Shown: positions 1-7,129 of the stretch, piece by piece
How the letters are laid out: each line of letters begins with the position of its first letter
How positions within the stretch are numbered: the stretch's first letter is position 1
Assembly: GCA_003833135.1 (NCBI GenBank)
Contig: QZLH01002285.1
Coordinates: forward strand, 1,605 to 14,620
Direction: 5' to 3'
DNA from: Oehlia diaphana
Lineage: Eukaryota; Glomeromycota; Glomeromycetes; Glomerales; Glomeraceae
DNA: 13,016 nt
The notes under the pieces: model-generated
The model's database searches: none
What the model was told of the DNA's origin: nothing
What the model saw: the letters and a program-made list of their open reading frames with translations, nothing else
Program-made: the position numbers and the translations under genes

Positions 1-6
1 ATACTT

Positions 7-98
7 TGCTGTTTTCGATCTCAACCATTTGATCGGTCAGATTGTACCACTTCGTGGCACAATCTGAGCCAATCAAATGGCCTCAATCGAAAACAGCA
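7..98. repeat. Long imperfect foldback hairpin (inverted repeat)
   Basis: The two arms pair over about 37 positions around a three-base loop (51-53, TTC). Blocks are 7-19 with 86-98 (13 bp), 25-33 with 72-80 (9 bp), 35-37 with 68-70 (one G.T), 38-45 with 59-66 (8 bp) and 47-50 with 54-57 (4 bp). A 5x5 internal loop, two mismatches and one bulged A interrupt it. The segment is richer in G+C than its flanks. It could be a small foldback/MITE-type element, a miRNA-like precursor or an inverted duplication. No coding potential is seen. The pairing is certain; the function is unknown. Confidence 0.85.
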
Positions 99-530
99 CG
101 TTATTGCCTAAATACTATACACTTATCTAGACAAATAATTAAATTTATGTCAATTAACAAATTTCATTTTTTTAAATAAAATTACAATCGATTTCTTACC
201 ATTTTTGGAATTTATCATTATTTTTTTATATTTGTTTGTCAAATTTACATTAAGGTCTAATCGAATTATTAAAAATGGTTACTATTTATAACACAAATTA
301 TTATATAATAGTTAATTTTAATTACAAAAATAAATGTTTTAATACTTACTACTATCAGAAAATTAAAAACATGTTTACTATGAAACGCTATAAATGTATC
401 AATTTATAAATTAGTTCACAATTTTTAAATATCACACAAAGAATATTATTTAGTACCTCTGTCGCATTTTAATGATGAAAATTTTCAAAGTTATAAAATT
501 TACTTGTAATTGATCGGCTTCTATAATTTG
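99..530. other. AT-rich non-coding spacer
   Basis: I see no open frame with family resemblance on either strand and no RNA gene. The stretch is A/T-rich filler between the hairpin and the kinase remnant, and probably includes the former 3' flank of the kinase gene. Confidence 0.6.
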
Positions 531-905
531 TTATAAACTTCTAATTTTGTTTGATCGAAATAAATGATATAAATTAATATTATACTTGTGGAATGTTAGT
601 TCATCACTTGGGTTCTTTAAACTATTTCGATAATAAATATTTCTTATTTCAAATATTTTATTATGAAAACCTATATCAGCAGGTCTCTTTGACGAATCAG
701 CCTCCAAACATTGTGTCATTATCTGCTTATATACAATGGCAGTACCTGATATAATATTTGGTCTCGCTCCATTAATAATTTCCAGTGTAAGATTGCAATC
801 ATGTCCATGATTGATTTTTAAATGATGAGAAAAATGGTGGCGCCCAACTGATGGTGCAATCGATCTTCCATATTATTGGTTCCTACTTGTAGGACTCTCG
901 TCATT
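531..905 (-). pseudogene. Protein kinase C-lobe remnant (Glomeromycotina TKL-like family)
   Basis: The minus frame is open from 872 to the stop at 531-533 (113 residues). It reads like the end of a kinase catalytic domain: NLTLEIINGARPNIISGTA, then Y-K-x-I-M-x-Q-C-L-E-A-D-S-S-K-R-P. This corresponds to subdomains X-XI, including the conserved Arg before Pro. The usual family tail follows (HNKIFEIRNIYYRN, then NPSDEL). Just upstream, at about 820-885, a different minus frame reads IIWKI, then SWAPPFFSS. That resembles the preceding IMWEIxxGxPPFS motif, so a frameshift separates the two parts. The N-lobe, the catalytic HRD loop, DFG and APE motifs are all absent, so this cannot be an active kinase. 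It could be the last exon of a gene whose other exons are missing, but the frame break favours a truncated pseudogene. Confidence 0.75.
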
Positions 906-1957
906 ATCTAAATTTTTAAAATATAATAATATAAAATAAAATATTATTTGTTCCTTGAAAAATTTTTATTTCCTTTTTGATCATGCCGCCTATAGCAAGC
1001 CATCCTTGACAGATCTAAACTGTTTTACCCTCATGGAGATAAAGAAGAAATCGATATGGAGGTATAATCTTGTCCTGTAAGTAACATTTGTTCTCGTCTT
1101 AGCAACCAAAAAAGATGATTAAAATGGCATATCTAATGAGAATCCTTTTTATTGAAGATGACATCTTTCATTAAAAAAAAAATAAAAAATGGATTTCACT
1201 CTTTGATGGATCTTCAAGGTGCGGCTGGTAACAGGACCTTTTTAGGGAATTACTTGCTTCAATTGAATCTTATAATATAAAACTGCAATTAACCAATTTT
1301 TAATTACAAATTATAAGATCAAAATATTTTATTTACATTGCTTCGTACATGAAAAATTGCTTTTTAACAAAATTATCTTTTAATATACTATCTGATATTA
1401 ATTATATTTCTACTTATTTGATTGTAAACATCAAAAAACAGGACAAATGAGTAGCACTATTAATTATTCATTTTATTTGAGATGTAACATTTATATATCT
1501 TTGTACATAAACTTTTCTAATTAGTCTATATTGTATGAAGTAATGCAAATTGTAGAGGAAGCAATGATACTAAGTAGTTAATTATTGTAATTTTAATTAA
1601 ATATTAGTTCCAAAACTGGTTTTGGCTGAAATTCTATAAAATAATTCTTTTAACAAAAAAAAAAAATCAAAAACATGTCAAATTCATTCATTTATTTATT
1701 TATAGCTAAATGGGACCTATGAAATAACATAAATATCGGAAGAGTCATAAGCCCGCAAATATTTCTTAACATCAGAATGTTAAATAAAAAAATTTTTGCA
1801 TACCAAAATCTCAATTATGTTCCATATTCCGATTTTGAAAATATTTAATATACATATTTATATTATAATTATATATATAGTCATCATGATTCATGATATA
1901 ATTAACATATGTTTATCCGTTTATTCAATTATAGTAAGAATATGTATATGTATATGG
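906..1957. other. Gene-poor spacer with short GC-richer islets
   Basis: Mostly A/T-rich. Two islets stand out: about 985-1110 and about 1195-1265. The first contains, on the plus strand, an acceptor-like CTTGACAG, an open 49-nt stretch (1013-1061, reading SKLFYPHGDKEEIDME) and a GTATAA donor-like site. The second reads MDLQGAAGNRTFLGNYLL from 1207 before a stop. Neither is recognised, and neither joins to other exons I can see. They may be relics of a transposon or an old gene. Confidence 0.4.
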
Positions 1958-2022
1958 TGATGTTCATCTGTCCGTGCTTGATGTTTATCTATCACGTGCT
2001 TGATGTTTTTATCTGTTCGTAC
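1958..2022. repeat. Tandem repeat, about 22-nt unit, three copies
   Basis: Three consecutive units start at 1958, 1979 and 2001, each beginning TGATGTT and carrying an ATCT core. The first two end in CGTGCT and the third in CGTAC. Unit lengths are 21, 22 and 22 nt. The shared 14-mer CGTGCTTGATGTTT occurs at 1973-1986 and 1995-2008. No coding frame runs through it. Confidence 0.85.
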
Positions 2023-2039
2023 ATAAATTTTTATTTTCT

Positions 2040-2340
2040 CAATACATGTACAATGTCAAAATCTAAATAAATCCAATATGCCAATATGCCAAAATTACAA
2101 AAATTTGAGATTTTTTTTTCTAAATATCAAATTTCAAATAAAAAAAATTTTTGAGAATTTTTTTCAATACTTGCATTTCAAAAAAATTGAGACGTTTTTA
2201 TGTATATCAAAAAAATTTTTTTTTCTCAATATTGGTATGTCAAAATTTCAAATAAAAAATTTTGAAAATTTAAATTTCAAATATCAAATATGGATTTTTT
2301 ATTTTTTTTCAACATATAATATTGTATCAAAATCTCAAAA
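2040..2340. repeat. Degenerate A/T-rich minisatellite
   Basis: The stretch repeats variants of CAATATGxCAAAATTxCAAAT followed by poly-A, poly-T and (T)GAGA blocks, for example near 2077, 2120, 2160 and 2230. Units vary in length, with A/T slippage throughout. A long plus-strand open frame here (2078-2434) is only F/K/I/N-rich translation of this DNA and is not a gene. Confidence 0.65.
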
Positions 2341-2354
2341 GAAAAAAATGAGAT

Positions 2355-2402
2355 CATATCGTGACCAAGCTAAAATATTATTGGTCCTTTGGTCACGATA
2401 TG
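2355..2402. repeat. Perfect 14-bp inverted repeat with 20-nt spacer
   Basis: CATATCGTGACCAA (2355-2368) is the exact reverse complement of TTGGTCACGATATG (2389-2402). A nested shorter pairing is also possible, since GACCAA at 2363-2368 can pair with TTGGTC at 2381-2386. The two alternative hairpins share one arm. The 9-mer GGTCACGAT also occurs at 4812-4820. The repeat may be the tips of a small deleted MITE-like element, or a hairpin. Confidence 0.85.
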
Positions 2403-2511
2403 GTTTTACACTGTATGTTAACGAAAGTTATTGAGTTGTACAAAAAATGGTTATCAAGTCCGCAAAATGTAATGAGATTTTTTATATAAATAGGTCGTTA
2501 TTTTATTACTT

Positions 2512-2645
2512 TTCAATAATAAAAATAGTTCGGTATAATACATGACAGTTATTGTATAATAAAATATTTTTTTTTTCAATTATAACAATAGTTCGGTATT
2601 AATACATAAGTCAGATATTGTATAAATAATATTTTCTGATTTTTT
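2512..2645. repeat. Two-copy direct repeat, 63-nt period
   Basis: AATAGTTCGGTAT occurs at 2524-2536 and again at 2587-2599. In both copies it is followed by AATACAT, then ATTGTATAA, then an A/T block ending in poly-T. A GTCGTTA/ATCGTTA variant flanks the pair at about 2495 and 2674. It is non-coding and looks like diverged tandem duplication. Confidence 0.7.
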
Positions 2646-3155
2646 TTTAACGACAATGCCAATAGGAAATAGATCGTTAATAGATATAATAAAATTTTCG
2701 GAAATCTTTTTTTTTAAAAAATTTTTTTCTTTTTGAGGGATATTGAGTAACAAGATTAATTAAAGTTAAAATATTTTTAAAATTTAACATGATATATATT
2801 TTTTTATTAACATTGTTAGGTTTATTAATTTATTTACTTATTTTTTTTTTTTAAATATTGTAGTTTTGTTACCCAGAATCTAAAAATTCTAACTTACCAT
2901 GAAACACTAAAATATACACAAAAAATAAGGGTTTCATCAAAATAAACTTTATAATTCTCATCTTTGATAGAATAAACTAATCATGAAATTTCTTAATACA
3001 ACAATTATTTTATTATTAACCTCTTGGAAATACAATATGGAAGAGTAAGTATATAAATGATTATTTATAAAATGTAAAGTTTTATATTATGTGTAGATTT
3101 ATAACTCTTTAAATCTCATTTTTAATCGTAATTATAATAAATTACAATTAAATAA
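2646..3155. other. A/T-rich 3' flank of the F-box gene
   Basis: Poly-T and poly-A tracts dominate. I see no gene. The last 100-200 nt probably include the 3' UTR of the minus-strand F-box gene, but I could not place a poly(A) signal with confidence in sequence this A/T-rich. Confidence 0.5.
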
Positions 3156-4712
3156 TTAATAAAGTTCCTGTATAAATCGATATTCGTTGATACATAGATC
3201 ACTATAATCCTGAATTATAATATTATGTAATTTAAATTCCTCCACTTCATCATCTAAATCAAGTAATTCATTATTTGAAATATCCTTAAAAGTCAAATAC
3301 TTGACCCTTTTCTCCTTCATAATATATTCCTTTATATAAGGTAAAATATCATCACCATTCAGCATTAAATTTTTAATTAACAATTTCTTAATAAAAGTAT
3401 CTTGGGAATTTTTTAGGAATATTTCAAAATCACTTGCTTTAATGTGAAGAATCAAATTTAAATATTCTAATCTAGAAGGAAGGTTTTGTCCTAAATTTTG
3501 TAATAAAATTGAACTACTAATATATTTTCCACAATTAATAGTAAGATAATTAATATTCTCAATCAAATTGGATATTTGATAAATAATCTGACTTGAGGTG
3601 GTAATAATATCAAGAAATTTGAGATTTTTACAATATTTTATAATTAATTCTGATAATTTTTGATCACAACAACTAAGATCACCCCTAAAATTCTCCAAAT
3701 AATCACCAGATTTTTGCAATAATAATATTAATAGTTCAATTTTTAATTCCCCACATGTAAATAAAGTTTTTAATTTAAAAGGTTTAGACAAATTAATAAT
3801 TTGTTGAATAAAACTACTGTTTAAAGATCGACAATAAATGATATGAATGGATTCCAAAACATTTAATTGATCAAATATTTTATTTAAATTATTTATACTT
3901 CTAAAATCAACACGGTGTAATATGATAGTATTTAAAGTATTTGAACAATTATAATCTTTAGATAATAATAATGATTGATATAAGGAAAAATCATCACAAA
4001 CCAATGTTAACTTTTTAAGATTTTGATGTAAATAAATTATTTGTAATACAAGATTTTTCATTAGTTTATCTTCTTTAGAAAAAATAATAAGTTTTAAATT
4101 TACAATATTATGAATTAAACTTGTATTTTGTAAAATTAATTTCAAATTTCTAATATTATAAATGAAATTTGCATTTTGTAAAATTAATTCCAATATATCA
4201 TAATTATAGGAATTATAATTTGAACCAGAGAAGACTTCAATTTCAAGAGTATGTAATTTTACTTCATTTTCAATAAACACTTTAAATAGCGATGTTTGAA
4301 TTAATCTTCTAAATTCAGATTCTGAATCTAAATCTTTAAGAACTTCTACAGTCCACTTTTTAATAGTTTGAATAATATTCAATGTATTCAAATATTTTAT
4401 AAAATTAGGATAATTGAAAAGTGTATTTGAAGGTAATAAATTATCATTAATTTTATATTCATTTAATTTCGATTTTAAATCACTATTTAAATTATATAAG
4501 CATATTTCAATAAATTTATGGTTTCCAGTATTATTTACCCGTCTATTAATAATTGAAAAAGGATTTTCCCATAATAATGGAATTGCTAAACGACACCATA
4601 ATCTGTTAACTAGAATACATGAATATAACGTTGAAAAATGATTTTGAAAATTTTTTATAATATAATATGTTATCTCAGGTAAATCTCCTGAAAATATTTT
4701 TGAACAAGACAT
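3156..4712 (-). CDS. F-box/LRR-like protein
   Basis: This is an intact single-exon frame of 518 residues, starting at the ATG of MSCSKIFSGDLPEI. An in-frame ATG 13 codons upstream (4751) exists, but MSCSKIFSGDLPE is the usual family start and the extra residues look like leader. Residues about 8-50 form an F-box: LPEI, then STLYSCILVNRLWCRLAIPLLWENPF. This would bind Skp1 in an SCF ubiquitin ligase. The remaining roughly 460 residues are Leu/Ile/Asn-rich, with irregular LRR-like strands such as LxxLxLxxxxxxL that would select the substrate. Substrate and localisation cannot be read. There is no signal peptide or membrane segment. Residues 176-191 and 192-207 are a 16-residue tandem duplication (LILQNANFIYNIRNLK, then LILQNTSLIHNIVNLK). 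This is one member of a very large family in Rhizophagus-like fungi. Family assignment is confident from sequence pattern; SCF function is inferred. Confidence 0.9.
   Translation of the reverse strand: MSCSKIFSGDLPEITYYIIKNFQNHFSTLYSCILVNRLWCRLAIPLLWENPFSIINRRVNNTGNHKFIEICLYNLNSDLKSKLNEYKINDNLLPSNTLFNYPNFIKYLNTLNIIQTIKKWTVEVLKDLDSESEFRRLIQTSLFKVFIENEVKLHTLEIEVFSGSNYNSYNYDILELILQNANFIYNIRNLKLILQNTSLIHNIVNLKLIIFSKEDKLMKNLVLQIIYLHQNLKKLTLVCDDFSLYQSLLLSKDYNCSNTLNTIILHRVDFRSINNLNKIFDQLNVLESIHIIYCRSLNSSFIQQIINLSKPFKLKTLFTCGELKIELLILLLQKSGDYLENFRGDLSCCDQKLSELIIKYCKNLKFLDIITTSSQIIYQISNLIENINYLTINCGKYISSSILLQNLGQNLPSRLEYLNLILHIKASDFEIFLKNSQDTFIKKLLIKNLMLNGDDILPYIKEYIMKEKRVKYLTFKDISNNELLDLDDEVEEFKLHNIIIQDYSDLCINEYRFIQELY
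4092..4187 (-). repeat. 48-nt in-frame tandem duplication inside the F-box gene
   Basis: Two adjacent 48-nt units (4187-4140 and 4139-4092 on the minus strand) share TTAATTTTACAAAAT at their start, ATTxATAATATT in the middle and AAATTxAAA at the end. They encode two copies of a 16-residue LRR-like segment. The unit is a multiple of three, so the frame is kept. Confidence 0.85.
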
Positions 4713-4841
4713 TGTAAGCGAAGAAAAAAAAGTATTTGTATACGATCGCATAAATTATTTTAATTTGGTTCTGTCGTACAATTCGTGTTAATTAATAATT
4801 GGGCGTAATAAGGTCACGATTTGCAGATCATTACTTAACAG
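4713..4841. promoter_or_regulatory. Upstream flank of the F-box gene
   Basis: This is the presumed promoter/5' UTR of the minus-strand F-box gene. I see no clear TATA box or other recognisable element. GGTCACGAT at 4812-4820 matches the core of the inverted repeat at 2355-2402. Any regulatory role is inferred from position only. Confidence 0.3.
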
Positions 4842-4976
4842 GATAAATTTACTAAATTCTGGAGCGCAGCAATTTTGATGAACCGACGCAGTGCTTTGGG
4901 ATTTTTCTTGTTAACAAACATGCCCAATATCGATATTTTGAAATATGATGTGTATCTTTTGGGACAGGCTAATTAA
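4842..4976 (+). other. Candidate small exon or repeat relic in a GC-richer islet
   Basis: After an acceptor-like TTACTTAACAG (4831-4841) there is an open frame of 44 codons to a TAA at 4974-4976. It contains an internal ATG at 4878 (32 residues: MNRRSALGFFLLTNMPNID, then ILKYDVYLLGQAN). A second frame, 4871-4948, is also open (NFDEPTQCFGIFLVNKHAQ, then YRYFEI). Bases 4861-4900 are about half G+C in a roughly 25% background. The wording looks familiar from repeated hypothetical peptides in Rhizophagus, so a dispersed repeat or transposon fragment is at least as likely as a gene. No partner exon is visible upstream. Function unknown. Confidence 0.35.
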
Positions 4977-5167
4977 CAAATTTTTGTTTGTAAATTTTTT
5001 ACTGTGATTATCGTAAAACTGCCGCGCGGAAATCTGAAAATGTAATAATTGTTTTAAAGGTTTGAAATCTTGGTTTAATTAAAATTTTTTATAATAAATA
5101 AAATGAAATTAACAATTTTCAAATATTACGAATGAAAACAATAAAAAAAAAGAAACAATACTAATAA
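4977..5167. other. Intergenic spacer / 3' flank of the TPR gene
   Basis: A/T-rich except for CCGCGCGG at about 5022-5029, which is notable in this composition and self-complementary. The part nearest 5168 is probably 3' UTR of the minus-strand RING/TPR gene. Confidence 0.4.
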
Positions 5168-5353
5168 TTATAAGTAGTTAATTATATCTTTAAACTCAAG
5201 CAAATTTTCCATTTCTTTTCTTAAAAAATATTTATCTTTAAAAGTTTCTGGAACATTTGGACAAATTTTATGAAAATTTGGTAACAAATTACTCATATTT
5301 GTAATATAAGTTATCTCCTTTTTGTTATACCCAATTCGAACATAATCTATTTG
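5168..5353 (-). CDS. Exon 5 (last) of the RING/TPR gene
   Basis: Opens after acceptor TTTTTATAG (5354-5362) and reads QIDYVRIGYNKKEITYITNM, then SNLLPNFHKICPNVPETFKD, KYFLRKEMENLLEFKDIINY and L, before a TAA at 5168-5170. It is 186 nt, 61 codons plus stop. It has no stop or shift, so the 3' half of the gene has not yet decayed. Confidence 0.8.
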   Translation of the reverse strand, partial: QIDYVRIGYNKKEITYITNMSNLLPNFHKICPNVPETFKDKYFLRKEMENLLEFKDIINYL

Positions 5354-5424
5354 CTATAAAAAATAAGTAATGATAAGTTACTTAAATCAATTTTCTTTTT
5401 AGAAAAATTAAAATAGAAATATAC

Positions 5425-5559
5425 CATATTAATAGAATCATTTATTTCAATTGAAAGTTGTACATATACACTTTTTGGAAGTTGATATTCAATCCAACCT
5501 AATCCCTCAAGTTTTAACACATCTTCATATTTCAACATATGTTCATATGGTTCAGAATC
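5425..5559 (-). CDS. Exon 4 of the RING/TPR gene
   Basis: Opens after acceptor TTATTATAG (5560-5568) and reads DSEPYEHMLKYEDVLKLEGL, then GWIEYQLPKSVYVQL, ending ATTAATATG before GTATAT (5424-5419). It is 135 nt, exactly 45 codons, with phase 0 at both ends. A longer open frame across this exon into the intron (to 5347) is only read-through. The GLGWIEY block is characteristic of the family C-terminus. Confidence 0.8.
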
Positions 5560-5638
5560 CTATAATAAATCCATACATTAATTAAAAATAACATTTTTTA
5601 ATAATGATAAAGAGATTTTAATAATTAATAAAACTTAC

Positions 5639-5792
5639 AGTGATTTTAATTATAAATTTTATAAAGCAGTCTTTATTTAGTATTTCTTTAACATTTATTT
5701 TCCAAATAATTTTAGTATGGCTTATAAAATATAGAGTAGGCAAATTCAAATAAAGTTTTTTATTTTTCGAACTTATTATATTTTCTGATAAA
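5639..5792 (-). CDS. Exon 3 of the RING/TPR gene
   Basis: Opens after acceptor AATCCAAG (5793-5800) and completes the split codon to Ser (DIN-SLSENIISS). It reads KNKKLYLNLPTLYFISHTKI, then IWKINVKEILNKDCFIKF, and ends ATCACT before GTAAGT (5638-5633). Phase is kept into exon 4. The region is a conserved family C-terminal domain of unknown function. A TTG (where TAG would be expected) at about 5832-5834 could be a lost upstream acceptor, but the CCAAG site gives the better family match. Confidence 0.75.
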
Positions 5793-5897
5793 CTTGGATT
5801 TTTAAAATGTAATGTAGTTGTTAAAGTAATTCAAGGTTAAAAAAATTTACACCAATTTTTGAAAATTTTAAAAGACATAATTAATACATTCACTTAC

Positions 5898-5976
5898 CTG
5901 TTTATATCATTCTCTTGAAATTGATGAAGTTGGCTATTTAAATTTACCAGATTTGATATAAAATAAACTTGTGATT
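5898..5976 (-). CDS. Exon 2 of the RING/TPR gene
   Basis: A short exon reading SQVYFISNLVNLNSQLHQF, then QENDINR, ending ACAG before GTAAGT (5897-5892). The intron before it (from 6041) can end at TTTTAG (exon from 5976) or at CACAAG (exon from 5967). The first keeps the family residues SQV but joins T to AA and makes a TAA. The second stays open (MYKFYFISNL). The ancestral junction was probably the first, with one base changed at 6042. Confidence 0.7.
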
Positions 5977-6041
5977 CTAAAATAGTTCATTATTAATTAA
6001 TTAAACATTATAAAGATTTAATAAATTAAACACCATCTTAC

Positions 6042-6684
6042 ATTTATACATGTGTTTACTAAATTCATTAACAATTCCAAGTTTTGAAATATCATTATTG
6101 TTGTTAAGATTTAAATATAGCCAAAAATCCATGTATTCTCGTAATAAATAGATATATGAAATATATCTAAGATTATAATGATTTCTATTATATAACAAAT
6201 TCAAATCTAACATTGCTTCATGATATATTTTTAATTCTACATATACCTTGCATCTAACTAAAAGTAGCAATTCGCTATCTTTAATATTAGAAATTTGATT
6301 GATTTTTATCAATATATTATTTAATTCCATTGAATTATTTTTATTCAGTAAAGATTCTAGATAAAATAGTTGAGTTTTTACTAATATGTCATCAAAATCT
6401 AATAATTCTTTACATTTTTTAAATACCATTATAGCATTATTATTTTCTTTCTTTATATAATATGTTAGACTTTTGAGATAATATGCTAAACTATTTAAGG
6501 GATCTAATTGTATAACTTTATCAAGATCTAATAAGGCTTTATCAAATTCTTGAAGAATATAATACGTAATAGCTCTCTTGTTTAAATTATGAGCATTTTC
6601 TGAGTCAATAATATTTGATTTTGTAAAATATGATATAGCTTTGCCATATTGTCCCATATTACATAAAATTTCCCCATAATAACA
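6042..6684 (-). CDS. Exon 1 part C: TPR repeats 5-8
   Basis: The family frame resumes at CYYGEILCNMGQYGKAIS (6684 onward). It continues through NLNKRAITYYILQEFDKAL, LDLDKVIQLDPLNSLAY and YLKSLTYYIKKENNNAI, then degenerates to looser helices ending DISKLGIVNEFSKHMYK. Read straight through, it would end at a stop at 6001-6003. A GTAAGA donor at 6041-6036 and the strong exon 2 match downstream indicate that the exon ends at 6042 instead. The distance between the equivalent Ser (6715) and Gly (6645) is 70 nt, where a 34-residue TPR period requires 102. Confidence 0.75.
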
Positions 6685-7129
6685 TAAATTTATCTAACAT
6701 TTTTAAAGCTTTTGAAAATTCTCTATCCTTTTCATAACTGTATGCACAACTCTTAAGGCATAAATAATTATTTGGGTCTTTTTTTAATGCAATATTATAA
6801 TTCTCTAAAGCATCATAATAATAATCTTTAAATAAGCGACTATTTCCAAGTATTATATATGAGTTATTTATTTTAACCTTATAATTTATTGATTTTTTTA
6901 AATTATTTGTTGCTTTATTATAGTTACTTTGCCAAAAAAATATTTCTCCACAAATTAAATAAGCAATTGGTTGTTTTGGTTTTAAATTAATGGCTTCTTT
7001 TAAATAGAAGTGTGCTTGTTCATAATTTTTAAGGCATCTATAGATATATGCTAAAATACATCTTAAAGAATAACTTTTATGAAAAATAATTAGAAATTCT
7101 TTACACATTGACTCAGCTCTTTCATAATG
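6685..7129 (-). CDS. Exon 1 part B: TPR repeats 1-4
   Basis: This frame continues part A after the one-base shift (HYERAESMCKEFL onward) and is open to a stop at 6659-6661. It holds TPR helices at roughly 34-residue spacing: SLRCILAYIYRCLKNYEQA, then FYLKEAINLKPKQP, then IAYLICGEIFFWQSNYNKA, then ALENYNIALKKDPNN, YLCLKSCAYSYEKDREF and SKALKMLDK. The usual TPR residues (A at position 8 or 20, Y/F at 11 and 17, P at 32) are mostly present. After SKALKMLDK (6689) the frame becomes nonsense (FMLLWGNFM), marking the second break. TPRs bind peptide partners; the partner is unknown. Confidence 0.8.

Noticed and set aside
2078..2434. Plus-strand open frame of 118 codons
   Set aside because: It is F/K/I/N/Q-rich translation of an A/T-rich minisatellite and runs through the 14-bp inverted repeat; no domain or codon pattern supports it.
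4414..4641. Plus-strand open frame of 75 codons
   Set aside because: It is the antisense of the F-box domain region of the intact minus-strand gene.
5347..5538. 63-codon minus-strand frame as a separate gene
   Set aside because: It is exon 4 of the RING/TPR gene with read-through into its intron; the ATG is internal.
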